Below are positions 24,849 through 34,698 of a stretch of 64,000 nucleotides of DNA, in pieces. The notes under the pieces are model-generated. The model did no database searches, was not told where the DNA came from, and was given only the letters and a program-made list of their open reading frames with translations. The DNA is from Sphingosinicella sp. LHD-64. Lineage in GTDB: Bacteria > Pseudomonadota > Alphaproteobacteria > Sphingomonadales > Sphingomonadaceae. Both the position numbers and the translations under genes were made by a program. The DNA lies in assembly GCF_031157375.1 (NCBI RefSeq), contig NZ_JAVIFV010000006.1, forward strand, positions 56,278-120,277, read 5' to 3'. Each line of letters begins with the position of its first letter. Position 1 is the first letter of the stretch.

Positions 24849-26799
24849 TCTCGGCGATCAGGCTTTCCGATGAGACCGGCTTGCGCAGGACGCGGCCGTC
24901 GCCGAGCCAGTCGCCTTCCTCGAACGCCTGCATCTCGCCGGTGATGACGATGAGCGGCAGCACCGTGTCGAACGCTTCACTGGTCAGCCGCACCACGTCC
25001 TTCGCCGTCCGCCCGTCCGGCAGGCGGAAATCGGTGATGAGCAGGTCCGGAATGCGTTCCAGGTCCGCGACGGCGGCGGCCAGCTCGTCATAAGAAGCAT
25101 AGGCCTCGTAGCGCATGTCGAGCGTGTCGAAGAGCGCGGTCGCGGAGCGGCGCACCATCGCATCGTCCTCGACATAGAGGATGTAGAAGCCCGAGAGATC
25201 CATCGGCCCCGGCGGCCGGGTCGGCTCGTGGCGTGGCACCGAGGCGGCGGCGGCGCGACTGTAGGGCAGCTCCAGCGAGAACCGCGTGCCGACCCCCTCG
25301 CGCGACCGCATGTCGAGCCGATGCTCCGGAAGCAGCGGGATGATCGCATTGACGATCGAAAGGCCGAGCCCGACGCCCTTCTCACGGTCGCGTTCGCTGT
25401 TGCCGAGCTGCACGAACGGGTTGAACACCTTCGCCCAGTCCGCTTGCGGAATGCCGACGCCATTGTCGACGACGTCGATCCGCACCCGCCCGGGCAGGCA
25501 GACCACGCCGACGAGCACGCCCGGACCATTCTCCCTCGCCGGATCGCTGTACTTGATGCCGTTCGCGACGAGATTGCCGACCACCCGGCCGAGCAGGTGG
25601 GGATCGCTGTGCACGGCGATCGATCGGTCGCGGCGCCAGCGAAAGCGCACGTCGACGCCGCGTTCGGTGGCGACCGGCAGCAAGGGCGCCAGCGCCTCCT
25701 CGAGCATGCCGGTCAGGTCGAAATCAATGGGCTCGGCCTGGACGAAGCCGGATTCGAGGCGGGAGATGTCGAGCACCGCATTGAACGAGTTGCGGGTGAG
25801 ACGCGAGGCGTCCTGGGCGAGCGACAGCACCTCGTCGCAGCGCGCCCTGTCATCCTGGTCGAGCGCGTGGCGAGCCGCGCCGAGCAGGTTGGTCAGCGCC
25901 TGCATCGGCTGCCTGAGGTCGTGGGCGGCATCGGCCAGGAACTTGGACTTGGCGACATTCTGCCGTTCGGCGAGCGCGCGCAGCTCGTCCTTGGCCTTGA
26001 CCAGCGCATCGGTCTTGATCCGGGTCTCTTCCTGCGCCGCCTCCAGCCGCTTGTTGCGGTCGGTGAGCTGGCGCTCGCGGGCGAAGGCGTCGCGGGCGCT
26101 GCGCTCGAGCTCCACCGCGACCGCGCAGCCGACCAGCGAGAAGGTGACGAGGAAGATGAGCGCCGCGACATTGTAGTAGGAGAGAGTCTTGGAGAGGAAC
26201 TCGACCAGGCTCTTGGGCGAGTTCGTGTCGGTCGTCTGGGCGAAGACAAGGAAGGCGATGCTGGCGAGGAGGAAGACGGCGGTGAGCCGGTAGACCAGCC
26301 GGCTGTCCAGCCGGAACAGGCCAAACATGAACAGCATGATCATCGGCAGGCAGATGAAGTAGAAGAGGTAATTGTACGGGAACTCGGTGACCGCGATCAT
26401 CGCCAGCGACAGCAGATAGAGCACGGCCAGGCCCCCCGCCGACGCGATCGCGACGGTGCGCGGCTCACGGGCGCGGACGATCGCAACCGCCAGCGCGGCG
26501 ATGCACAGGGCGCCCGCCAGGCGGAGCGTCGCGATGATGCCGAAGGCCGCGCCGAACTCGGCATTGCGCTGGCTGTGGAACCAGTCCCAGCCGAAATAGG
26601 CGACCCAGATCGCCGCCAGCAGCACGACGGCGGCATGGCGGGCCGTCGCCCAGCGTTTCGCCATCTCGGCCCGATAGACCGCCTCCAGCAGCGGATCGAA
26701 CCGCGGCGGCGGCGCGAACATATGGGCGAGGATCGCCGGCACGCCGAATGCCGCGCGCCACCCCCTGCCGTCCCCTGTCGAGCCCGTCGTCGCCACCAT
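24781..26799 (-). CDS. Membrane hybrid histidine kinase with C-terminal receiver
   Basis: 672 residues. About six or seven transmembrane helices in residues 52-230 form an integral sensor with little periplasmic mass. A coiled linker (230-285) leads to the HisKA domain with H293 in LADAAHDLRQPMQ, then a complete ATPase domain: N-box NLVANGIKYSD, VVDNGVGIP and KGVGLGLS. The receiver (about 538-655) has YVEDDAMVR and phospho-acceptor D590 in LLITDFRLP. The architecture matches hybrid kinases of the NahK type. AGGGG lies before the ATG at 26799. Convergent with the response regulator gene and divergent from the CHAT gene. Confidence 0.92.
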   Translation of the reverse strand: MVATTGSTGDGRGWRAAFGVPAILAHMFAPPPRFDPLLEAVYRAEMAKRWATARHAAVVLLAAIWVAYFGWDWFHSQRNAEFGAAFGIIATLRLAGALCIAALAVAIVRAREPRTVAIASAGGLAVLYLLSLAMIAVTEFPYNYLFYFICLPMIMLFMFGLFRLDSRLVYRLTAVFLLASIAFLVFAQTTDTNSPKSLVEFLSKTLSYYNVAALIFLVTFSLVGCAVAVELERSARDAFARERQLTDRNKRLEAAQEETRIKTDALVKAKDELRALAERQNVAKSKFLADAAHDLRQPMQALTNLLGAARHALDQDDRARCDEVLSLAQDASRLTRNSFNAVLDISRLESGFVQAEPIDFDLTGMLEEALAPLLPVATERGVDVRFRWRRDRSIAVHSDPHLLGRVVGNLVANGIKYSDPARENGPGVLVGVVCLPGRVRIDVVDNGVGIPQADWAKVFNPFVQLGNSERDREKGVGLGLSIVNAIIPLLPEHRLDMRSREGVGTRFSLELPYSRAAAASVPRHEPTRPPGPMDLSGFYILYVEDDAMVRRSATALFDTLDMRYEAYASYDELAAAVADLERIPDLLITDFRLPDGRTAKDVVRLTSEAFDTVLPLIVITGEMQAFEEGDWLGDGRVLRKPVSSESLIAEISAQCLAIALAEGSQSPAATLQ

Positions 26800-26942
26800 T
26801 CACCCCTGTGGGCCGATCCTAGACCCCAATGGGTTCGAAATGAAACCTTTCATCCCGAGCGGCGGCGGGCACGGCCTGCGGATTGCCGCAGGTTGAGAGC
26901 GTCATCCGCCGCGGATATGCGACGCCGCGGGAGAATATGCTC

Positions 26943-29399
26943 ATGCCATATCCGTCTGGCCGCGCCGTTTCCTGGGCCTTCGCGGCCTTTCTTGCGACCG
27001 CGACTGCCGAGGCGCCAGCCTTGCCACAGGACAAGCCGGCAGCCGCCACCCTGTCGCCGCGCGACGCGGACATCGCGACGCTCCGCACCTTCATGACCGA
27101 GGGCCCGGGACGCGGCATCCGGCTGGACGACGCCGTCCGGGCCGAGACGCGCCTCGATCCCTGGCCGGAGTCGCTGCCCGATCGCGAAAGCGTCCGCGGC
27201 GTCCTCCAGATGTACGAGCTGGAACGGCAGTTCAATCAGGGGGTCTTCGCCGGCGGCAATCGGGTCGTCGAGATGGGCGTCAGGATGATTGCCGCCTCCG
27301 ATCGGATCAACCGCGATCGCGAGCCCGATGCGTGGCGCGCCAGCCAGGCCCGCACGGCCGAATTCATCGGCCGCTATTTCTGGCGCTTCCTGCGCGCGCG
27401 CCATCAACCCGGCCCGGGCGAGTATCGTCCCGATATCGCCGTGACCGCCGATTGGCTTCGCGACCGCATCGCGCCGCTGCTCGACGACGAGGGTGTCGAG
27501 CCGGAGATGCGGGCGAAACTGCTCGTTGCGGTTGCCCGTGGCTACACTCCGGAAGGGCGCGCGACCTATGTCGGGCAGGAGAGAAACACGCCCGTCGGTC
27601 TCGATGTCTATCGGCGCGCCTGGCGGACGGCGCTCGACGGCGGCAAGGCCGATCTCGCCCGGCAGATCGTCTGGGAGGCGGCCGGCAAGACCTTCCTCGC
27701 CGATCCGGCCGGACGGCAGGCCGAGGCGCTGCTCGCCGAAGCCGCGCCGCAAGGGCCGGCCGGTTGGCTGGATTGGGGCGGCACCTATGAGATCCGGATG
27801 CGGATCGCCGAGGCGCGCGGGGATCATGCCGCGTTCGACAGGTTCTCGGAGCTCTGGATCGCGGCGCTGCGCGAGGACCGCGCTTTCGGCAACGCGCCGC
27901 TGATCGGCGGCGGGCCGGGGCCGGCGACGCAGGAGCGCGAATTGTCCTATGCCGCGATGCCGCTCCGGCGCGGCGATGCCCGTGCGGCGATCGATCGGCT
28001 GGACCTGCTCGCGAACCTCAGGGACGCACGCCTCTCGAGCGGCCTCAAGGCCCCCGTTGCTGCGGCTGCTCCCGCCCCGGCCCAGCTGGGGGAGGAACTT
28101 GGCGTCGACTATGTGATCATCGCGCTCGGCGACGGTGGCGGGCGGATCGATCCCGAGGTCGCGGCACGGGTCCAGCGCGGCGACACGACGCCGATGGCGC
28201 CGACCTCCTTCGTCGATTGGGGTCGGCTCGCCGTCGGCGCCGAGGCCGCCCGCGCCGGCCCCGTCTCCGCCGCGGCGCGTTCGGGCATCGATCCGAGGCT
28301 GTGGTTCCTGGAGACCGGACGCGGCTACGCCACCTATCTCCCCGAGGTCGACCGGTTGTCGGGGCTGCGCGGACCGTGGGGCGACATCCCGGAATTCATC
28401 GCGCTGATGACCAGCCGGCTGCCGCACTATGAGGACCAGTTCTTCGAGGCCTTCGGCAAGCCGATCGACGATCTCGCCGGCGGCCGCTGCGCCGCGGACC
28501 GCCCGCTCGCCGGTCGGACGCCGCGCATCCTGCTGATCGCTTCCGAAGGCCTCAACATCTATCCCGTCGAGATGGCGCGGGCGCCGAACGGCCGGCGGCT
28601 GATCGACTGCTACGAGTTCCGCCGCGCCCCGACCCTGGCCGCCGCCCGCGCCTCGGCTGCCGGCTGGCGAACGAGCCGGGAGCTCAGTGGGATCTCGGGT
28701 GTCTGGGATCCGCAGAACAATCTCCCCTTCGCCCAGGCCGAGCGCGCGCTGATCGCCGCCGCCGTCGGGAACCGCAGCGAGATCACCCCGGTCGATCCGA
28801 CGACCGACGAGACCGTCTTGCGGCCGGCCAGCGGCGCCGACATCCTCCACATCGCCGCCCACGGCACCTTCAGCGCGGCCGGCCCGCTCAACACCGGCAT
28901 CACCGTCGGCCCCGAACGTGTGCTGACCATCGCCGGCATCCGCTTCGTCTCCGATCCCACCACCGTGTCGCTCGCCGTCCTCTCCGCCTGCGAGACCGGC
29001 CTCAGCGACGCCAACGGCACCACCGCGACCGACAGCGTCGCCGCCGCCCTGATGGCGAGCGGCGCGGCCGGCGTGGTCGGCGCGCTCTGGCAGGTCGACG
29101 ATGCCGTCTCCGCGCTGGTGATGGGCAAGTTCTACGAGCGGCTGCTGCGCCACGACCGGCCGCCGGCCGCGGCATTGCGCGAGGCGCAGCTCTGGGTCCG
29201 CGATGCCAGCACCGCGGACATCATGCGGTTCCTTGTCGAGAGCGAGCGGCGGGTCGATCCCGAGAGCCGGGCCTCTCTCGCGAGCCTGCGCGAGACGATC
29301 GCGACGGCGACCGCCGGCACGCCGCCCGGCGAGGCGCCGCTCGCCAACCCGATCCTGTGGGGCGGGTTCGGCTTTTTCGGCACCTATCCGGACCGTTGA
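26943..29399 (+). CDS. Exported CHAT-domain (caspase-like) protease
   Basis: About 818 residues with an N-terminal signal-like segment (SGRAVSWAFAAFLATATAEA). A long helical, probably repeat-type region follows, then a C-terminal CHAT domain (about 520-818). The catalytic dyad is present: H640 in ADILHIAAHGTFS and C683 in AVLSACETGLSD; the C-terminal ILWGGFGFFG is also typical. CHAT proteases are clan CD peptidases, often inside cells in defence systems; an exported one is less usual. The start could be 26937 or 26943; GGGAG lies nine bases before the latter. Next gene on the minus side is the hybrid kinase, divergently arranged. Confidence 0.85.
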   Translation: MPYPSGRAVSWAFAAFLATATAEAPALPQDKPAAATLSPRDADIATLRTFMTEGPGRGIRLDDAVRAETRLDPWPESLPDRESVRGVLQMYELERQFNQGVFAGGNRVVEMGVRMIAASDRINRDREPDAWRASQARTAEFIGRYFWRFLRARHQPGPGEYRPDIAVTADWLRDRIAPLLDDEGVEPEMRAKLLVAVARGYTPEGRATYVGQERNTPVGLDVYRRAWRTALDGGKADLARQIVWEAAGKTFLADPAGRQAEALLAEAAPQGPAGWLDWGGTYEIRMRIAEARGDHAAFDRFSELWIAALREDRAFGNAPLIGGGPGPATQERELSYAAMPLRRGDARAAIDRLDLLANLRDARLSSGLKAPVAAAAPAPAQLGEELGVDYVIIALGDGGGRIDPEVAARVQRGDTTPMAPTSFVDWGRLAVGAEAARAGPVSAAARSGIDPRLWFLETGRGYATYLPEVDRLSGLRGPWGDIPEFIALMTSRLPHYEDQFFEAFGKPIDDLAGGRCAADRPLAGRTPRILLIASEGLNIYPVEMARAPNGRRLIDCYEFRRAPTLAAARASAAGWRTSRELSGISGVWDPQNNLPFAQAERALIAAAVGNRSEITPVDPTTDETVLRPASGADILHIAAHGTFSAAGPLNTGITVGPERVLTIAGIRFVSDPTTVSLAVLSACETGLSDANGTTATDSVAAALMASGAAGVVGALWQVDDAVSALVMGKFYERLLRHDRPPAAALREAQLWVRDASTADIMRFLVESERRVDPESRASLASLRETIATATAGTPPGEAPLANPILWGGFGFFGTYPDR

Positions 29400-29405
29400 G
29401 CCGGC

Positions 29406-30149
29406 TCAGCCGACGACGGTGCAGGCCTCGCCGGCAACCCGCAGGCGCCGGCAGACGTCGGCCGCGCCGGGACCGCTGGCGCGCAGGCGGTAGAGCGTGC
29501 GGCCGCCCGACTGGACCGGGATCACAGAACGGCTGAGCGGCGCAAGATAGCGGAAACGTCCGGAGAGTGCGGTCCACGCGCTGTTCGCGCTGGCGCCGGT
29601 CGAGAAGGCGCCGAGCTGGATCGTCGCGCCGCCGCCCGTGGCGGCCGGCGCCGGACGCTGCGGCTGCGGAGCCGGCGCCTGAGGCCGCTGTGCCTCAGCC
29701 TGTTGCTGCGGCGCTGGCTGCGGCGCCGGGCGGGCCACCGGCGTCTCCGCGACCGCATTGGTATTGAGCTGGCCCTGCGGCACCTGACCGGCGCTCGCGG
29801 CATAAGCGGTGTCGCCCTCGCCGGCGACGTTCATGCCGCCCGGCTCGTCGGGGCGCACCTTGTAGTCGCCCTCAGGCGCCGCGATCAGGTCGCCGGTGCC
29901 GCCCTCGCGGCCGCGATTGCCGAGCCAGAACAGACCGCCGACGATAAGCCCGATGGCGAGCAGGCCGATCACGACCGCGCCGACCAGCTTGGCGATTCCG
30001 GGACCCGCACTGCCTTCGTCCTCCTCGACCGCCTCGAGCCAGGGCAGCCGGTCCTCGTCCGGCGCCCCGGCGCTGAAATCGACGACCTCGTCCTGATCGA
30101 ACGGCGTCGCGTCGCTCTCCGTCTCGTCCCCCCGGCGGCGTGGCATCAC
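29406..30149 (-). CDS. SPOR-domain membrane protein, FtsN-like layout
   Basis: 247 residues. An acidic cytosolic N-terminus, one transmembrane helix (about 54-76, [20 protein letters not shown]), a Pro/Gln/Ala-rich linker (about 115-170) and a C-terminal SPOR domain (about 172-247; [20 protein letters not shown] and [12 protein letters not shown]). SPOR domains bind denuded septal peptidoglycan. It overlaps argS by 4 nt, an arrangement conserved in alphaproteobacteria. Confidence 0.9.
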   Translation of the reverse strand: MMPRRRGDETESDATPFDQDEVVDFSAGAPDEDRLPWLEAVEEDEGSAGPGIAKLVGAVVIGLLAIGLIVGGLFWLGNRGREGGTGDLIAAPEGDYKVRPDEPGGMNVAGEGDTAYAASAGQVPQGQLNTNAVAETPVARPAPQPAPQQQAEAQRPQAPAPQPQRPAPAATGGGATIQLGAFSTGASANSAWTALSGRFRYLAPLSRSVIPVQSGGRTLYRLRASGPGAADVCRRLRVAGEACTVVG

Positions 30150-31876
30150 TGCATCTCCTCGACGGCCTCCACCCCCATCAAGGCCAGGCCATTGCGGACA
30201 ATCTGCCCGATCCCGTCGGCCAGTTCCAGCCGCGCGCGTGTCAAATCGGGATTCTGTGCCACCAGGAAACGTTTTTCGGGATCGTCATTGCCCTTGTTCC
30301 ACTGCGCGTGGAACGCGGCGGCGAGATCGCCGAGGTAGAAGGCGATGCGGTGCGGCTCATGCGCCGAGGCCGCCCCTTCGACGATGCGGGGAAATTGCGC
30401 GGCGAGCTTCACGAGATCGAGTTCGTCCGCATCGAGCAGCGACAGATCGGCATCCCCGGGCAGCGACAGACCCTCCTCCTTCGCGCGGCGGTGGAGCGAG
30501 CGGATGCGGGCATGGGCATATTGGACGTAGAAGACCGGATTGTCCTTCGACGCCTCGACCACCTTGGCGAAGTCGAAATCCATCTGGGCGTCGGCCTTGC
30601 GGGTCAGCATGGTGAAGCGCACCACGTCCTTGCCGACCTCGTTCACGACGTCCGCCAGCGTCACGAAATTGCCGGCCCGCTTCGACATCTTCACCGGCTC
30701 GCCGGCACGCAGCAGCCGCACCATCTGGACCAGCTTCACGTCGAACGGCGTCTTGCCTTCGGTCAGCGCCGCGACCGCCGCCTTGATCCGCTTCACCGTC
30801 CCCGCATGGTCGGCGCCCCAGATGTCGATCAGCTGGTCGGCGCTCTGTGCCTTCTGGAAATGATAGGCGAGGTCGGCGCCGAAATAGGTCCAGCTCCCGT
30901 CGGACTTCCGGATCGGCCGGTCCTGGTCGTCGCCGAACCGCGTCGCCCGGAACAAGGGCAGCTCGACCGGTTCCCAATCCTCGGGGGTCTCGCCTTTCGG
31001 CGCCTCCAGCATCCCGTCATAGACGAGGTCGCGCGCGCGCAGCCAGGCCTCGGCCGCTTCCGGCTTGCCTTCGGCCTGCAGCTCGGCCTCGGACGAGAAC
31101 AGGTCATGATGGATGCCGAGAAGGGCCAGATCGGCCTTGATCATCACCAGCATTGCCGCAACGGCCTCGGTGCGGAACAGCGCCAGCCATTCGCTCTCCG
31201 GCTTGCCGACGAACCCGTCGCCATGCTCCGCGGCAAGCTTCTGCCCGACCGGGATCAGATAGTCGCCGGGGTAGAGGCCTTCGGGGATCTCGCCGATCTC
31301 CTCGCCGAGCGCCTGGCGATAGCGCAGGTGCGCCGAGCGGGCGAGCACGTCGACCTGACCACCCGCATCGTTGACGTAATATTCGCGTGTCACCCGATAG
31401 CCGGCGTGCTCCAGCACGGCGGCGAGCGCATCGCCGACCACCGCGCCCCGGCAATGGCCCATGTGCATCGGCCCGGTCGGGTTGGCGGAGACATATTCCA
31501 CATTGACCATCTGCCCGTCGCCCATCGCCGAGCGGCCATAATCGCCGGCGTCGGCGAGGATCGTCTCCAGCTCGGCTTCCCAGACGCCGCGCGCGAGCCA
31601 GAGATTGATGAAGCCCGGTCCTGCCACCTCGACGCTCGTGACTTCATTGAGCGCCCCGAGCTTCGCCGCGATCGCTTCCGCCAATGCGCGCGGGTTCGTC
31701 CCGGCGCGCTTGGCCAGCACCATCGCCGCATTGGTGGCGAGATCGCCATGCGCCGGATCGCGCGGCGGCTCGACCGCCACCGCCCCGCGCTCGATCCCGC
31801 GCGTCAACACCCCTTCGCCTTCGAGGGCGTCGAGCGCATCGTTCACATACGCGGCAAAGCGGGCGTAGAGGATCAC
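30146..31876 (-). CDS. argS: Arginyl-tRNA synthetase
   Basis: Class I synthetase charging tRNA-Arg. About 576 residues. The HIGH-type motif reads [10 protein letters not shown] (about 117-126), the KMSK-type motif is [16 protein letters not shown] (about 355-370), and [17 protein letters not shown] at the start belongs to the N-terminal tRNA-recognition domain. The C-terminus ends in the expected anticodon-binding helical region. The GTG at 31876 is chosen because homologues begin with L-Y-A-R-F; an ATG at 31921 would add 15 residues. Overlaps the SPOR gene. Confidence 0.96.
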   Translation of the reverse strand: MILYARFAAYVNDALDALEGEGVLTRGIERGAVAVEPPRDPAHGDLATNAAMVLAKRAGTNPRALAEAIAAKLGALNEVTSVEVAGPGFINLWLARGVWEAELETILADAGDYGRSAMGDGQMVNVEYVSANPTGPMHMGHCRGAVVGDALAAVLEHAGYRVTREYYVNDAGGQVDVLARSAHLRYRQALGEEIGEIPEGLYPGDYLIPVGQKLAAEHGDGFVGKPESEWLALFRTEAVAAMLVMIKADLALLGIHHDLFSSEAELQAEGKPEAAEAWLRARDLVYDGMLEAPKGETPEDWEPVELPLFRATRFGDDQDRPIRKSDGSWTYFGADLAYHFQKAQSADQLIDIWGADHAGTVKRIKAAVAALTEGKTPFDVKLVQMVRLLRAGEPVKMSKRAGNFVTLADVVNEVGKDVVRFTMLTRKADAQMDFDFAKVVEASKDNPVFYVQYAHARIRSLHRRAKEEGLSLPGDADLSLLDADELDLVKLAAQFPRIVEGAASAHEPHRIAFYLGDLAAAFHAQWNKGNDDPEKRFLVAQNPDLTRARLELADGIGQIVRNGLALMGVEAVEEMQ

Positions 31877-32090
31877 TGCAGCAATTCCAGTCTCGTAGGG
31901 ACGGCGCGCTCTAGCGAACATGGGCGCAGATTTGAAGCGGTGGCTGCCAACCCTTTTCGGCTCCGGTCATGAATTCAGAATCAAAGCAATGCGATCAAAC
32001 GTCAGAGCCAAAGCCTCGATCTTTTATTACTTATGTGTTATGATCAGAGGAGTATTTTGAATAAACTAAATGAACTGAGGGGGAAGGAAT

Positions 32091-32963
32091 ATGGCTGACT
32101 CGATAGATCCTTCGGATGCAAGAGAGTCAATCGACAAGATACCAACGGAAAGTGTGCGATCACAGCTAAATCTAGAGTTGAACGATATAATCAATAGAAT
32201 GAAAACAGCGGATGAAAATGAAAAGAAAGTCCTTGAAGATCAAATTATTCAACTGAAAAGATCTGCAGATATCGCTTCGAATGTCAAGTTGTGGTCGAAT
32301 TTTTCCAGATGGCTGGTAGGACTGGTCGTCTTCGCATTCTTTGTTTGCGTGGTCGGTTATTTTGTCGGCCTCGGCCCAGATCGATACTCATCGATTGAAG
32401 CGACTCGACCCATATTGGTTTTCACGCTCATTGTCGCCATGCTCGGTTTCGGCGGCCTTCTGATTGTTCGCGCATTATATGCCACCGAAGCCGATGACGC
32501 ACTTCAAGGTCGCTATCGGCTCGCCCGGGAAGTCTTTCTGGTTTTCTCGGGTGTGTTTGGAACCATAATCGGTTTCTATTTTGGGGCGTCGGATCGCGAA
32601 GGCGTTCCGACCGAGCCGGAATTGAGCGTGGCCATCACCGAAGGCCGGATCACGGCCGCCGTCGCGCAGGGGACCGGACCATTCTTCGGCCTCATTGAAT
32701 TTGAGAATGATGGCGGCAGGCAGATGAACGTGGACGGCCGTGTCCTCTCCCTCGACGTCAGATCGAACGAATTCTGTCCTGTCGGCGCGCGCCTGACCGT
32801 CATCGACGGCCGTGGCCAACGCGCCGAGGCGGAGATCGGTCGATCTGCAATAGATGCCAATCAGTGGCCACGTTGCGAAGCAACGCGACCCGAGACGAAT
32901 GAGGCCGGCATGACCGAGGGTAATGAGGTCAACGGCGTCGATGGCAATGAGATCGGCGCATAA
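32091..32963 (+). CDS. AT-rich membrane protein of unknown function
   Basis: 290 residues, no family recognised. An N-terminal charged, coiled-coil stretch (about 20-65), three transmembrane helices (about 74-93, 107-130, 148-166) and a C-terminal soluble domain (about 170-270) with three-stranded character and two cysteines. The end (NEAGMTEGNEVNGVDGNEIG) has a short N-E-rich repeat. The first half of the gene and the 120 bp upstream are much lower in GC than the surroundings and use A/T-ending codons, which suggests recent acquisition. GGGGAAGGA is a strong ribosome-binding site directly before the ATG. Confidence 0.72.
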   Translation: MADSIDPSDARESIDKIPTESVRSQLNLELNDIINRMKTADENEKKVLEDQIIQLKRSADIASNVKLWSNFSRWLVGLVVFAFFVCVVGYFVGLGPDRYSSIEATRPILVFTLIVAMLGFGGLLIVRALYATEADDALQGRYRLAREVFLVFSGVFGTIIGFYFGASDREGVPTEPELSVAITEGRITAAVAQGTGPFFGLIEFENDGGRQMNVDGRVLSLDVRSNEFCPVGARLTVIDGRGQRAEAEIGRSAIDANQWPRCEATRPETNEAGMTEGNEVNGVDGNEIGA

Positions 32964-32989
32964 CCACCCGAATGCCCGCAGAAGGCTGA

Positions 32990-33478
32990 CTATCCGTCGA
33001 CCACCATGGCCATGATGAAGAACCCCGCCGCGGCCAGACAGGCAATGGTGCGGACATGGTTCCACTGCGTCCAGCGGACCAGATAGTGCTTCCACAATGC
33101 CTCATTGTCCGCCGCCGGATCGGCGCGGTCGATCGCGTTGTTGAGTGGCACGTTGTACGCCATGGTCAGCCAGATGTTGCCGGCGAGATAGGCGAGCGCG
33201 CCGGACAGGAGCCAGCCCGACGCCTCGGTCCGCACGAACCCGCCGTAAAGGGCGAGGATCAGGCTCAGGACGCCCGTGCCCATGAAGACCGGGATGAACA
33301 GCGAGCGCAGGATTACCCGGTTGATCGACACCATCGCCGCCATCCCTTCCACCGGCGGGCGCTCGCCGAGTGCGCGCATGACGAAAGTCGAGAAGGCGAA
33401 ATAGAGGCCGCCGATCGTCGCCGATCCCAAAGCGGCGGCGAGCGTCAGCACGAACAGGGCGATCGAAAGCGGCGCCAT
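32990..33478 (-). CDS. DUF1772-family membrane protein (anthrone oxygenase-like)
   Basis: 162 residues with four hydrophobic helices. MAPLSIALFVLTLAAALGSA, the IGGLYFAFSTFVMRALGERP segment and MAAMVSINRVILRSLF are the pattern of DUF1772 (anthrone oxygenase-like) proteins, most of which have no known reaction in bacteria. The ATG at 33478 follows GGAGGGACGGG. Minus strand, convergent with the AT-rich gene. Confidence 0.8.
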   Translation of the reverse strand: MAPLSIALFVLTLAAALGSATIGGLYFAFSTFVMRALGERPPVEGMAAMVSINRVILRSLFIPVFMGTGVLSLILALYGGFVRTEASGWLLSGALAYLAGNIWLTMAYNVPLNNAIDRADPAADNEALWKHYLVRWTQWNHVRTIACLAAAGFFIMAMVVDG

Positions 33479-33547
33479 TCCCGTCCCTCCTGTTTTGCCC
33501 ATTCATAGGGACGGCGCGGTCCGCGCGAAACCGCAAAAGCCGCAAGG

Positions 33548-34696
33548 TCAGGCGCGGATCAGACCCTCCAGCGGCCGGGCGCTGGCGATGTTCGGGAACA
33601 ATGTCCGCCCGGCGCGCCCCGGATCGAGCCGGTAATGCTCCGCCATCGCGCTTGCGATCAGCAGGTCGAGATCGATCGTCGGCTTGAGGTCGCGGCCCTC
33701 ATGGAGCGCCGCGTTGCCGAGGCCCGGCCAGTCGGCGATCACCCGCCCGCCGGCGACCGCACCGCCGAGCAGCATCGCCATCGATCCGGTGCCATGGTCG
33801 GTGCCGCCGGTGCCGTTCGGCGCGACCGTGCGCCCGAACTCGGTGGCGACGATCACCAGAGTGTTCGCCCAGTCCGGCCCGAGCCCGGTTTTCAGCGCCG
33901 CGATCATCGCATCGAGCCCCCGCAACTGTATCCCGAGCCGGGCACGCTGACCGGCGTGGGTGTCCCAGCCACCGGTCTCGATCACCGCGATCCGCGCGCC
34001 CTCGCCGGTCAGCAGGCGTGCCGCCAGCGTGCCGGTCGCCGCGGCGTTGCGGCCGCCGGCCTGGGCCAGATCGCCCGCTATCGCGCGGGTCTGCAGCGCC
34101 TGCTGCCAGGCAGCGTGAAGTTCCGCATCGCGTTCATAGAGCGCGCTCACCCGTGCGAGCAGATCGTCTGATGCGTCGGGCAGCGCAGAAGGAGCGTAGG
34201 AACTGACCTCGTGCGATCCGCGCAGGACCATCGGCACAGTCGCCGACACGGCGATCGCGCGCGACTCCGCCGGCGGCAGCAGGCCGAGCAACCGGTTCAT
34301 CCAGCCGTCGCGCAGCGCATAGGCGGCGTTGCCGCCGGTCTCGAGCACGTTCTGCCCGTCGAAATGCGATCGCTCGCGATAGGGCGAGGCGACCGCATGG
34401 ACGAACAGGGCCTCGCGCGCGGCATGGAGTCGCGCAATCTCGGCGAGATTGGGGTGAAGGGTGAAGTCGCCCATCCGCGCCCCGCTCGCGAAATCCTCGG
34501 CGAAGGCGCCGCGCACCTGGGCGAAGGCCGGATCACCGGTCGGGGCCAACGTGCCGAGCGCGTCGGCCGCGCCGCGCTGGATGATGAAGACGAAACGCCG
34601 ATCGGTCGCCGCCTGCGCGACGGCGAGATGGGGCGCGGCGAGCAACACCGCGCCCGTGGCCGCCGCGCCACCCAGAAAGGCCCTGCGGTCGAACAT
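33548..34696 (-). CDS. DUF1501 protein with Tat signal
   Basis: 382 residues. DRRAFLGGAAATGAVLLAAP is a twin-arginine signal peptide, so it is exported folded through TatABC. The body is a sulfatase/alkaline-phosphatase-like DUF1501 fold with HFDGQNVLETGG, VIETGGWDTHAGQ, VIVATEFGRTV and GTDHGTGSMAML, residues that bind metal in that superfamily. Substrate unknown. Always found next to a DUF1800 gene, as here, where the upstream gene's TGA lies just before the start. ATG 34696 is preferred over 34702 because AGGAG then has six-base spacing. Confidence 0.9.
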   Translation of the reverse strand: MFDRRAFLGGAAATGAVLLAAPHLAVAQAATDRRFVFIIQRGAADALGTLAPTGDPAFAQVRGAFAEDFASGARMGDFTLHPNLAEIARLHAAREALFVHAVASPYRERSHFDGQNVLETGGNAAYALRDGWMNRLLGLLPPAESRAIAVSATVPMVLRGSHEVSSYAPSALPDASDDLLARVSALYERDAELHAAWQQALQTRAIAGDLAQAGGRNAAATGTLAARLLTGEGARIAVIETGGWDTHAGQRARLGIQLRGLDAMIAALKTGLGPDWANTLVIVATEFGRTVAPNGTGGTDHGTGSMAMLLGGAVAGGRVIADWPGLGNAALHEGRDLKPTIDLDLLIASAMAEHYRLDPGRAGRTLFPNIASARPLEGLIRA

Positions 34697-34698
34697 GC

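Noticed and set aside
26850..29153. 767-codon minus-strand open frame across the CHAT gene
   Set aside because: Antisense shadow: the plus strand has the complete CHAT protease with catalytic motifs, and the minus translation is low-complexity with no family features.
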